A DNA stretch of 5,365 nucleotides from NCBI GenBank assembly GCA_016213865.1, contig JACQZL010000122.1, positions 1-5,365 of the forward strand, read 5' to 3'. The notes under the pieces are model-generated. The model was not told the origin of the DNA. It did no database searches and saw nothing but the letters and a program-made list of their open reading frames with translations. The stretch is from Candidatus Rifleibacteriota bacterium. Lineage in GTDB: Bacteria; UBP17; UBA6191; JACPRK01. The position numbers and the translations under genes are program-made. Position 1 is the stretch's first letter; every line of letters starts with the position of its first letter. Shown in pieces: positions 1-5,365 of this stretch.

Positions 1-81
1 CAGGCCGGGGTTGGCCAGATAGGGGGATCTCGGTCTCTGCATGGGGTCTCTCCTGGGTGTCCGCTGGGAGTGTCTTCGCAA

Positions 82-174
82 CGCGCGCTCACCGCCGGCC
101 GGGTGAGCCCGAGGAACGCGAGGGCAGGTGGGCCGGCGTCCCTGCCGGCTCCTGACCGGCGTCAGCCGGGTCAG
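82..174. other. Cluster of GC-rich stem-loops upstream of dnaG
   Basis: Three hairpins lie in series. The first has arms GCTCACC (87-93) and GGTGAGC (102-108) around an 8-nt loop, and may be closed further by CGCG at 82-85 with CGCG at 117-120. The second has arms GCCGGC at 132-137 and 144-149. The third has CTGACC (152-157) with GGTCAG (169-174) and inner GGC (158-160) with GCC (165-167), leaving one bulged G and a GTCA loop. None is followed by a T tract, so a standard intrinsic terminator is unlikely. It could be a structured small RNA, the 3' end of an upstream transcript, or simply GC-rich intergenic sequence. Confidence 0.4.
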
Positions 175-380
175 CATGGGACTGGAGGCCTGATCGTAGG
201 CATCGACCTGGAATCGGGTACCTCGAGCCTGGCTCCTGCGGCCTTCGGTCTCGCTTCACTAGCCATCGGCGAGCAGGCGCGCCGTCATGAGAGGCAATAG
301 CGACATGGGCCGTATCATCATGGCATCGTCTTTGCTTACTCCTTCGGGCCGTGGGGACTGATCTCGACCTGCTTTTCTGT

Positions 381-409
381 TTGCATCTTCTTGTGCGTTC
401 TGATACCAT
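381..409 (+). promoter_or_regulatory. Candidate sigma-70 extended -10 promoter for dnaG-rpoD
   Basis: TTGCAT at 381-386 is a weak -35 element, separated by 17 nt from TACCAT at 404-409 (four of six matches to TATAAT). The TG at 401-402, one base before the hexamer, makes an extended -10 element, which can compensate for a poor -35. Transcription would start near 416-420, beside a run of seven T residues at 418-424, giving a leader of about 40 nt before dnaG. This is by eye only; the surrounding 340-430 segment is visibly less GC-rich than the genes, which fits a promoter. Confidence 0.4.
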
Positions 410-451
410 AGCTCGAGTTTTTTTCCTTGGCGCCAGCACTATCTCCGGGAC

Positions 452-456
452 GGGAG
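452..456 (+). promoter_or_regulatory. Ribosome binding site of dnaG
   Basis: GGGAG lies four bases before the ATG at 461, which is a short spacing. The GGAG at 453-456 is complementary to CTCC at 443-446, so a small hairpin with a 6-nt loop could partly mask the site. A GTG codon four codons into the gene (470) is a possible alternative start but would have a worse site. Confidence 0.5.
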
Positions 457-460
457 TGGA

Positions 461-2260
461 ATGGCCACTGTGAAGGGAATCCCTCAGGGGGTCCTGGACG
501 AGATCCGAGAACGGGCAGACATCGTAGCAGTAGTCTCCGATCACGTCCTGTTGAAGCGTGCGGGGGCGAACTTCTCCGGCCTCTGTCCGTTCCACTCCGA
601 AAAGACCCCGTCGTTCACCGTCCATCCCGGGAAACGTATCTTCCACTGCTTCGGCTGTGGTGTCGGAGGCGACGTCTTCAGTTTCGTGATGCGGATCCAG
701 AACATTTCCTTCCCTGCCGCCATCGAAAAACTGGCGATGCAGGTCGGGCTTGATCTGACCCCTTACCGCGGCCGCGAGAGCGACGTGGACTTCGCGCGCA
801 TCCACAATCTGATGCGAGAGGCCCAGGGCTTTTTCAAGCGGGCCCTGGCCGCCGCGCCGGCCGCTCGCGCCTACCTGGAGAAGCGTGGGCTGACCGCGCA
901 GACGATCCGCGAATTCGGGATCGGGTACGCGCCCGACGAGTGGCGGGCGGCGACCGATCACCTCACCTCCCGCGGCTACACGCGCGACGAACTGGTCACC
1001 TTCGGCCTCGTGCGCCGTGGCAAGGAAGACAGCGTCTACGACTACTTCCGGGGCCGCGTGGTCTTCCCCATCGAAGACGAGTTCGCCAAACCCGTCGGGT
1101 TCGGCGGTCGCATCCTGGGCGACGGCAACCCCAAGTACCTCAACTCCCCCGAGAGCGCCGTCTACAGCAAGGGCAGGATGCTCTTCAACCTGCACCGGGC
1201 GGCCCCCGCTGCGGCCGAGGCCGGGATGACTCTCCTGCTGGTCGAGGGGTACATGGACGTCATCGGCTTGTGGCAGGCAGGCTTCCACCACGTGGTGGCC
1301 ACGCTCGGAACGGCCCTGACCGAAACCCAGGTGCGCAAGCTGGCCAAGGTGGCGAAGCACCTCGTATTTGCGTACGATCCTGATGCAGCGGGTGTGAAGG
1401 CGACCCTTCGGGCGTTGCCGCTACTGGAAAAAACTGGTCTGGAAGTCTCGATGTTGCGGTTGCCCCAGGGGGTGGATCCGGACGAGTTCGTCCAGGAAAA
1501 CGGCGCCGACGCCCTCCAGGAGCGGCTACATCAGGGTCAACCGGTCGAGCAGTTCCTCTTCGAAGCCACGCGCGACCGGCATCCCAACTGGAAGAGCCCG
1601 GAAGGCAAGCGGCTAGCCATGCGCGACATGATCGAAGTCTTCGGCCTGTTGCCGTCCGTCCTCTCGCAGCAAGCCTTCGTGGAGCGGGTGGCCGACTGCT
1701 TCGAGATCGGCGAGGAGCTCGTTCGCAAGGCCCTGATGGGCCAGGGAGACCGCGCGGCGGCCCCCGTGGACGCCACGCCGACCCGGCCCCATGCCATCTC
1801 ACCGCTCGTGCAGGCCGAGCGGACTCTCATCTACTGCTTTCTCACCGATTTCGCGACGTACCGGAAGGTCTCCTCCGATATGCGCATCTCGGAGTTCCGC
1901 GACCCCTACTGCAAGAAGCTCCTCCAGATCCTGGCGGAGATCGACCAAGAGGCCGGTCCCGTCACGAGCCTTCTGCTGGACACTTGCGAGGACGAGGAAC
2001 TCCGTCGATTCATCACCGCCGAGCTCATGGTACGCCCGACGGTGGACGAAGCCGGCGTCGAGGCGATGCTCGACGACTGCCTGAGAGAATTGAAAAAACA
2101 CCGGCTGGAAGCTCGTAAGCGTGAGCTGCAGCGGCAGGTTTCCAGCAGTGGTGCAAGCGACGCGGCTCTCCTTCGAGAGTTCAAGCAGGTCACGGAGGAT
2201 CTGCAGTCGCTGTTGAAGGGTCCGGGAGCGCCGGCCGCATCGGCGCCTCGGGCCGGATAG
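461..2260 (+). CDS. dnaG: DNA primase DnaG
   Basis: DnaG makes the short RNA primers that start leading-strand and Okazaki-fragment synthesis, working with the replicative helicase DnaB at the fork. The 599-residue product is of normal length for the family. Residues 1-100 form the CHC2 zinc-binding domain, with ligands C42, H45, C63 and C66. The RNA polymerase core follows (about 110-430), including the basic motif KYLNSPES near 225-232. The TOPRIM fold has its glutamate in VEGYMDV (E262) and its metal-binding aspartates in YDPDAAG (D306, D308); proline replaces the glycine often found between these aspartates. Residues about 445-585 are mostly helical and charged and match the position of the helicase-binding domain. 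The start is supported by GGGAG upstream and by the family-typical early sequence IPQGVLDEIRERADIVAVV. rpoD follows after six bases, so the two are very probably cotranscribed and perhaps translationally coupled. Confidence 0.98.
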   Translation: MATVKGIPQGVLDEIRERADIVAVVSDHVLLKRAGANFSGLCPFHSEKTPSFTVHPGKRIFHCFGCGVGGDVFSFVMRIQNISFPAAIEKLAMQVGLDLTPYRGRESDVDFARIHNLMREAQGFFKRALAAAPAARAYLEKRGLTAQTIREFGIGYAPDEWRAATDHLTSRGYTRDELVTFGLVRRGKEDSVYDYFRGRVVFPIEDEFAKPVGFGGRILGDGNPKYLNSPESAVYSKGRMLFNLHRAAPAAAEAGMTLLLVEGYMDVIGLWQAGFHHVVATLGTALTETQVRKLAKVAKHLVFAYDPDAAGVKATLRALPLLEKTGLEVSMLRLPQGVDPDEFVQENGADALQERLHQGQPVEQFLFEATRDRHPNWKSPEGKRLAMRDMIEVFGLLPSVLSQQAFVERVADCFEIGEELVRKALMGQGDRAAAPVDATPTRPHAISPLVQAERTLIYCFLTDFATYRKVSSDMRISEFRDPYCKKLLQILAEIDQEAGPVTSLLLDTCEDEELRRFITAELMVRPTVDEAGVEAMLDDCLRELKKHRLEARKRELQRQVSSSGASDAALLREFKQVTEDLQSLLKGPGAPAASAPRAG

Positions 2261-2262
2261 GA
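2259..2262 (+). promoter_or_regulatory. Ribosome binding site of rpoD, overlapping the dnaG stop
   Basis: AGGA shares two bases with the TAG stop of dnaG and lies four bases before the GTG at 2267. This favours 2267 as the start and suggests that ribosomes finishing dnaG feed rpoD translation. Alternative in-frame starts are GTG at 2273 and ATG at 2282, which would shorten the protein by two or five residues and matter little. Confidence 0.45.
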
Positions 2263-2266
2263 ACAG

Positions 2267-3736
2267 GTGCAAGTGGGCAAGATGGATTTGAAGGTTGCAG
2301 GGAACAAGGTCACGAGCGACGAACCCACGACCGAATCTGGACCCAAGTTTGTCATGGAGCAACGCCGACCGCCGAGAGTGCCCGCGCCCAAGCGTGAGCC
2401 CGGGGATCGCCACAGCCAGGGCGTTTGGCCCAAGGCCGGCGCCAGTCCGCAGCCACGACCGCACGAGGCCGAGCGGACGGTCGTCCTGCCGAAGGCAGTC
2501 CGAGACGTCCCGCGGCACTCCAACGGCAAGGCTGCCAAGGACGGAAGGAACGCCGACAGCATGATCACCAAGGTGGTGCCACCCAGGCGCGCCAATCCGG
2601 CAAAGGCCTGCCCCGGGTCGTCCCACGACGACAACCCTCAGGCCAAGCTCCAGCAGCAACCTCCGGGCGAGCGAGACCCTCGCCCCCTGGCTCCGGCGCG
2701 CGCGCCCGCGGCTCAGACCACGCCGGCGGCCAAGCAGTCTTGCCGCCCGCACGGACGCAACGAACCCTGCGGCCGGCAGCGGCGCCATGACGACAAGAAC
2801 CGGGCGCCGAAGCAGGTTGCCCCTCCGGCGGTGCAGCATCCGGTCCACCCGGCAGCCCCATCGGCCGGATCGAAGCCGGCGCACCCGGAAGCAAGCCGCC
2901 ACCGGGACGCCCAGTTCAAGCACCCCCACGCCGAAGCCAAGGCCAAGGCTCCCCACGGCCATCCCGACTCGCGTCACGACAGCGCTCGGTCGACCAACCC
3001 CGAGCCGCACCAGCAGGCGGCCCGGCCCGCGAACCCGGATCGCCAGCCCCGCCGGCACGAGTCCCCCAAGGCCAACACCTCCGCGCGGCCCGCGCCTCGC
3101 GTCCCCGAGAACCGTGACCCACGGCCGAAGAACACCAAGCCCACCGGCAAGACCGTGGAGGCAGGGCAGCCGTCTCAGTCCACCCAGGGCCCTGCCCCTC
3201 GAAACGCCGCTCCTCAGACCATGTCCAGGAGCGAACGACGCAGGGCTAGAAGGGCCCACGCTCACGGGCAGCCGCGCGTGCAGCCGCCTCGCGAGGATCG
3301 CAAGCCGTTGCCTCCTCAGGAGGCGGCGGCCCAATCGTCGGCTCCGGCGTCCGTCAAGGACCAAAGAGACCAGGCCAACCACCGGGTCGCTCCGTCCCTG
3401 ACGTTCCGCCGCAACGCCCCGGGGCCCCAGCAGGCCTCCGCCCGGCCACCGGCCAAGTCGCCCGCTGCTCGACCGCAGAAGGCGCCGGCCCAGTCCAAGG
3501 CCCAGCAGACGCCTCCCCAGCACGGCAACCGCCCCAACCTTGTCACCAAGGGCAGAAAGGCCCAGATTCCGCCGAGCGGGCCCATCCCGACGTCGGGGCT
3601 CCAGCCCGTCTCGGGGCCGGCTCGGATCCGCGCTTCCCGCTCCAGTCTTGCCGACTCGCGACCGGTCATGACCCGTCCCGCCGCCCCTCCACGGCCTCGG
3701 GCCAGTTCCTCCAGCCGTCCGGGCGGCCACGGCGGC
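2267..3736 (+). other. Disordered Pro/Ala/Arg-rich extension of RpoD (residues 1-490)
   Basis: By hand count about 84 of the first 490 residues are proline (roughly 17%). Alanine, arginine, glutamine, lysine and histidine make up much of the rest. Aromatic residues are almost absent: I see only W54, F28, F217 and F380, and no tyrosine. No globular domain, membrane segment or exact repeat unit is evident. The segment contains a histidine-rich stretch (residues 191-248) and an arginine cluster ([14 protein letters not shown], from residue 321). It is therefore most likely an intrinsically disordered, positively charged tail. Actinobacterial primary sigma factors also carry long charged N-terminal tails, so the principle is known, but I do not recognise this sequence. 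Confidence 0.8.
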
Positions 3737-4807
3737 GAGACCGAGAGCATGCTGGGCTGCGAGGACGCTCGCGCCCTCATGACGATGCCGTCGCTCCGCG
3801 CCAACCTGGGCGAGGCGATGGACGCCGAAGCCGGCCTGGCCGTCGCGGCCCCGGCCGAGTCCGAAGCCGAGGTGGTCAGCCGCGGTGGCATCGAGGCCTG
3901 GGAAGTGATGGCCGCAGCCGGAGCCAAGCCGATGCCGGCACCGGTCCACAAGCCCAGCTCCGAGTACACCCCCGGCTCCTACGCGGACGCCATCAAGATC
4001 TACCTGCAGGAGATCGGCCGCACGCCACTGCTCTCCTCGGCCGAAGAGGTCGAACTGGCCAAGCGCATCGAGAAGCACGACCACCTCGCGCACGAGGCGC
4101 TGGTCAAGGCGAACCTCAAGCTGGTCGTCAGCGTGGCCAAGAAGTACGTCAACCGCGGCATGGGCCTCCTCGACCTCATCCAGGAGGGCAACCAGGGCCT
4201 CATCCGGGCCGTCGAGAAGTTCAAGTACCAGAAGGGCTTCAAGTTCAGCACCTACGCGATGTGGTGGATCCGCCAGGCCATCACCCGAGCCCTGGCCGAT
4301 CAGAGCCGGCTCATCCGGGTTCCCGTCCACATGGTCGAGAACATCAACCGGGTGCGCAAGGTCGCCCGCATGCTGACCCAGCGTCTGGGCCGCGAGCCGA
4401 GCAAGGAAGAGATCGCCGTCGACATGAACCTCCCGCTCGAAAAGGTCGAGCACATCCTGAAGGTGGCCCAGGAGCCCGTCTCGCTCGAGACCCCCATCTC
4501 CAGCCAGGACGACGGCAACCTGGGCAACTTCGTCGCCGACGAGACCGCTGTCTCGCCCACCGACGAGGTCGCCAACACGATGCTCAAGGAGCAGATCCAG
4601 AGCGTGCTGTCGACTCTGCACGGCCGCGAGCGGGACGTCATCCGCTACCGGTTCGGCATAGGTCAGACCCAGCAGCTCACGCTGGAGGAAGTGGGTCAGA
4701 AGTTCGGCGTCACCCGCGAGCGGATCCGACAGATCGAGGCCAAGGCGCTCTCGCGCCTGCGCCACCCGACCCGCAGCCGCAAGCTGGAGGACTTCTACCA
4801 CAAGTAG
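2267..4807 (+). CDS. rpoD: Primary sigma-70 factor RpoD (SigA) with very long N-terminal extension
   Basis: This is the housekeeping sigma factor that directs RNA polymerase to -10/-35 promoters. The 846-residue product has a typical sigma core only at its C-terminal end: region 1.2 (about 572-605, [18 protein letters not shown]), regions 2.1-2.4 (about 609-689, with [17 protein letters not shown] and the -10 recognition helix [20 protein letters not shown]), region 3 including the 3.2 finger (about 690-768), and region 4 with the -35 helix-turn-helix ([20 protein letters not shown], 805-824). There is no large non-conserved insert between 1.2 and 2.1. Residues 1-490 are a proline-rich, basic, predicted disordered extension; 491-566 are acidic. 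E. coli RpoD is 613 residues and B. subtilis SigA 371, so this is unusually long. The frame stays open with G/C third positions and AAG lysines throughout, which argues that the extension is really translated. It sits six bases after dnaG. Confidence 0.96.
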   Translation: MQVGKMDLKVAGNKVTSDEPTTESGPKFVMEQRRPPRVPAPKREPGDRHSQGVWPKAGASPQPRPHEAERTVVLPKAVRDVPRHSNGKAAKDGRNADSMITKVVPPRRANPAKACPGSSHDDNPQAKLQQQPPGERDPRPLAPARAPAAQTTPAAKQSCRPHGRNEPCGRQRRHDDKNRAPKQVAPPAVQHPVHPAAPSAGSKPAHPEASRHRDAQFKHPHAEAKAKAPHGHPDSRHDSARSTNPEPHQQAARPANPDRQPRRHESPKANTSARPAPRVPENRDPRPKNTKPTGKTVEAGQPSQSTQGPAPRNAAPQTMSRSERRRARRAHAHGQPRVQPPREDRKPLPPQEAAAQSSAPASVKDQRDQANHRVAPSLTFRRNAPGPQQASARPPAKSPAARPQKAPAQSKAQQTPPQHGNRPNLVTKGRKAQIPPSGPIPTSGLQPVSGPARIRASRSSLADSRPVMTRPAAPPRPRASSSSRPGGHGGETESMLGCEDARALMTMPSLRANLGEAMDAEAGLAVAAPAESEAEVVSRGGIEAWEVMAAAGAKPMPAPVHKPSSEYTPGSYADAIKIYLQEIGRTPLLSSAEEVELAKRIEKHDHLAHEALVKANLKLVVSVAKKYVNRGMGLLDLIQEGNQGLIRAVEKFKYQKGFKFSTYAMWWIRQAITRALADQSRLIRVPVHMVENINRVRKVARMLTQRLGREPSKEEIAVDMNLPLEKVEHILKVAQEPVSLETPISSQDDGNLGNFVADETAVSPTDEVANTMLKEQIQSVLSTLHGRERDVIRYRFGIGQTQQLTLEEVGQKFGVTRERIRQIEAKALSRLRHPTRSRKLEDFYHK

Positions 4808-4925
4808 GCCCGAGGCTCCGGGGTCGAGGCGAAGGACACCCGAGGCTCGAGGCTTCGAGCTCGAGCCGGGCAGTCTGGAGCTTCTGCCCGGTGCGAGCGG
4901 CGGCCACATCCGAGACGAGACTGAC
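4808..4925. other. rpoD-tRNA spacer with direct repeat and overlapping hairpins
   Basis: CCCGAGGCTC occurs twice, at 4809-4818 and 4839-4848. The second copy starts a hairpin: CCC (4839-4841), a GA bulge, GGCTCGAG (4844-4851), an 8-nt loop, CTCGAGCC (4860-4867) and GGG (4868-4870). A second perfect 8-bp hairpin has arms CCGGGCAG (4866-4873) and CTGCCCGG (4884-4891) around a 10-nt loop. They share 4866-4870, so only one can form fully at a time. No T tract follows either, so neither is a standard intrinsic terminator. They may mark the 3' end or a processing site of the rpoD message. No clear promoter for the tRNA is visible. Confidence 0.6.
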
Positions 4926-4999
4926 GGGCCTATAGCTCAGTTGGTTAGAGCGGGCGGCTCATAACCGCTTGGTCCCAGGTTCGAATCCTGGTAGGCCCA
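4926..4999 (+). tRNA. tRNA with anticodon CAT, probably tRNA-Ile2 (lysidine type)
   Basis: The cloverleaf folds cleanly. The acceptor stem GGGCCTA (4926-4932) pairs perfectly with TAGGCCC (4992-4998), with discriminator A at 4999. The D arm is GCTC/GAGC. The anticodon stem GGCGG (4953-4957) pairs with CCGCT (4965-4969), with one G-T pair, around loop CTCATAA with anticodon CAT at 4960-4962. The T stem CCAGG/CCTGG encloses TTCGAAT. The 3' CCA is not encoded. It is not the initiator, because position 1 pairs normally with 72 and the GGG/CCC triple of the anticodon stem is missing. Consecutive C4-G69 and C5-G68 pairs, which in E. coli mark tRNA-Ile2 for TilS against elongator tRNA-Met, are both present, and the CTCATAACCG segment resembles Ile2 of Bacillus as I recall it. 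Confidence is about 0.97 for a tRNA and 0.75 for Ile2 rather than elongator Met. Confidence 0.9.
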
Positions 5000-5010
5000 G
5001 TCAGGTTTCG

Positions 5011-5037
5011 GGTCACCACGAAAGCCCCGTGGTGGCC
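5011..5037 (+). other. Stem-loop just downstream of the tRNA
   Basis: GGTCACCACG (5011-5020) pairs with CGTGGTGGCC (5028-5037), ten pairs including one G-T, around the loop AAAGCCC. It lies 11 nt after the tRNA. No T run follows, so it is not a textbook intrinsic terminator, but its position suggests it ends or stabilises the tRNA precursor trailer. Confidence 0.5.
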
Positions 5038-5081
5038 TGGAAGCCTTACCCCGCTTCATGCACTGCCTTCGGGCGAGCAGA

Positions 5082-5105
5082 GTAGAAGCGGCATCTTGCC
5101 GCTTC
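5082..5105 (+). repeat. REP-like unit 1 (GTAG foot plus hairpin)
   Basis: GTAG at 5082-5085 stands at the 5' foot of a hairpin with arms GAAGCGGCA (5085-5093) and TGCCGCTTC (5097-5105) and a 3-nt loop TCT. It matches the reverse complement of unit 2 at 21 of 24 positions; the differences lie only at the stem tip and loop. REP elements mobilised by RAYT (TnpA-REP) enzymes have this GTAG-plus-hairpin layout. Confidence 0.65.
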
Positions 5106-5142
5106 CGCCTGCCCGGCGCGCTCTCGAACTGACAGCGTCGGT

Positions 5143-5166
5143 GAAGCGGCTGGAAGCCGCTTCTAC
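5143..5166 (-). repeat. REP-like unit 2, inverted partner of unit 1
   Basis: On the minus strand this reads GTAG followed by the same hairpin. On the + strand the arms are GAAGCGGCT (5143-5151) and AGCCGCTTC (5155-5163), with loop GGA, then TAC. With unit 1 it forms an inverted pair 37 bp apart whose outer 11 bases (5082-5092 and 5156-5166) are perfectly complementary. The loop and stem-tip changes against unit 1 keep the pairing, which suggests selection on structure. Confidence 0.65.
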
Positions 5167-5250
5167 CCTCGGGTCTTCGGCGCCTGGAGGGCGTCGGGGA
5201 ACTATCTCAGGCCACCAGGCATTATTGCTGCCTCGAGTGAAAAGGTCTTG

Positions 5251-5276
5251 GTGGTGGCCGGTCTCCAGACCGGCCA
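5251..5276 (+). repeat. REP-like unit 3 (GTGG foot plus perfect 10-bp palindrome)
   Basis: GTGG at 5251-5254 precedes TGGCCGGTCT (5255-5264) and its exact complement AGACCGGCCA (5267-5276), separated by CC. The architecture is the same as units 1 and 2, but the stem sequence differs, so this is a diverged or separate subfamily. Confidence 0.5.
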
Positions 5277-5345
5277 GGATTGATGCGGCCTCAGGAGCGG
5301 GTCTGTCCTTCGATACGCGGCCTGACGGCCTCTGCTCAGGATGCA

Positions 5346-5363
5346 CGGGCACCCGCTACCACC
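5346..5363 (-). repeat. REP-like unit 4, degenerate, near the window edge
   Basis: On the minus strand this reads GTGGTAGCGGGTGCCCG: a GTGG foot, then a weak CGGG/CCCG stem. The foot together with flanking bases (ACCACCA at 5358-5364) is the inverted copy of TGGTGGT at 5249-5255, so it could be the partner of unit 3. The hairpin is poor and the element is close to the edge, so this call is tentative. Confidence 0.35.
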
Positions 5364-5365
5364 AG

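Larger units (their letters stand above)
1..460. other. Non-coding leader region upstream of dnaG
   Basis: I see no credible gene in this stretch. An open frame at 70-300 on the + strand starts with GTG without a clear ribosome binding site, resembles no family I recognise, and runs through several stem-loops. The open frame on the minus strand that enters from dnaG is a codon-bias shadow. The left part (about 82-174) is rich in inverted repeats; the right part (about 340-430) is relatively T-rich and holds the likely dnaG promoter. A short direct repeat GGTCTCT occurs at 32-38 and 45-51. I compared the region by eye with RNase P RNA, tmRNA, SRP RNA, 6S RNA and common riboswitches and found no convincing signature. 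Confidence 0.6.
5000..5365. other. Gene-free region with REP-like palindromes
   Basis: No gene is supported here. An open frame on the minus strand (5056-5352) runs straight through the palindromes and has no recognisable domain. The stretch holds the tRNA-proximal hairpin and four short palindromic units listed separately, arranged as two inverted pairs. The second pair reaches the window edge. Confidence 0.65.

Noticed and set aside
70..300. A 76-codon + strand frame upstream of dnaG
   Set aside because: GTG start without a clear ribosome binding site, overlaps three stem-loops, no family resemblance. It does not resemble rpsU, the gene expected here in some bacteria.
89..1360. A 423-codon open frame on the minus strand opposite the start of dnaG
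   Set aside because: Antisense shadow of the conserved primase; no domain, and its end runs through the hairpin-rich leader.
2787..3401. A separate gene in another + frame inside the sigma tail
   Set aside because: The Arg/Pro/Thr-rich product has no domain, and the rpoD frame has the G/C third-position pattern there. It is a shadow of the low-complexity tail.
1799..4909. A 1036-codon open frame on the minus strand opposite the end of dnaG and all of rpoD
   Set aside because: It lies antisense to two certain genes, has no recognisable domain, and is Leu/Gly/Arg-rich as expected when GC-biased codons are read backwards. Stops are rare in this frame at high GC.
4926..4999. Initiator tRNA-fMet
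   Set aside because: The acceptor stem is fully paired at position 1-72 and the GGG/CCC triple in the anticodon stem is missing.
4839..5037. Intrinsic (Rho-independent) terminators after rpoD and after the tRNA
   Set aside because: The hairpins are strong but none is followed by a run of T residues, so I list them only as stem-loops.
5056..5352. A 98-codon frame on the minus strand after the tRNA
   Set aside because: It is built from the palindromic units and their spacers; no domain, no convincing start.
5082..5363. A CRISPR array
   Set aside because: The units alternate in orientation, spacing is irregular and only two units are near-identical; no cas gene is nearby.

Overview
This window is the chromosomal replication and transcription initiation locus of a GC-rich bacterium. 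Reading along the + strand it holds a non-coding leader, dnaG (DNA primase), rpoD (primary sigma-70 factor), a tRNA with anticodon CAT, and a repeat-rich intergenic stretch that runs off the right edge. dnaG and rpoD are six bases apart on the same strand. This is the core of the classic macromolecular synthesis operon; rpsU, which precedes dnaG in enterobacteria, is not visible here. Codons strongly favour G or C in the third position. I cannot place the organism in a phylum from the sequence: the sigma core is generic, and the long N-terminal extension and the repeat family would be better taxonomic markers if searched.

Region by region: bases 1-460 have no convincing gene. They carry a row of stem-loops (about 82-174) and, just before dnaG, a plausible extended -10 promoter (381-409). 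Bases 461-2260 encode a full-length primase with intact zinc-binding and TOPRIM residues. Bases 2267-4807 encode an 846-residue RpoD. Only the last ~275 residues are recognisable sigma-70 (regions 1.2 to 4.2). The first ~490 residues are a proline/alanine/arginine/glutamine-rich, almost aromatic-free extension, followed by a short acidic segment. Bases 4808-4925 form a GC-rich spacer with two overlapping, mutually exclusive hairpins. Bases 4926-4999 are a tRNA that I read as tRNA-Ile2, whose CAT anticodon would need lysidine modification, rather than tRNA-Met. Bases 5000-5365 contain a hairpin just after the tRNA and then short palindromic units arranged as two inverted pairs. Each unit has a GTRG tetranucleotide at the foot of the palindrome, the layout of REP/REPIN elements.

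The genes fit together as growth-linked core functions: primer synthesis for replication, promoter recognition by the housekeeping RNA polymerase, and decoding of the rare AUA isoleucine codon. Nothing here looks like a defence system or a newly acquired island. The two things most worth following up are the very long disordered extension on what should be the housekeeping sigma factor, and the REPIN-like repeats after the tRNA.
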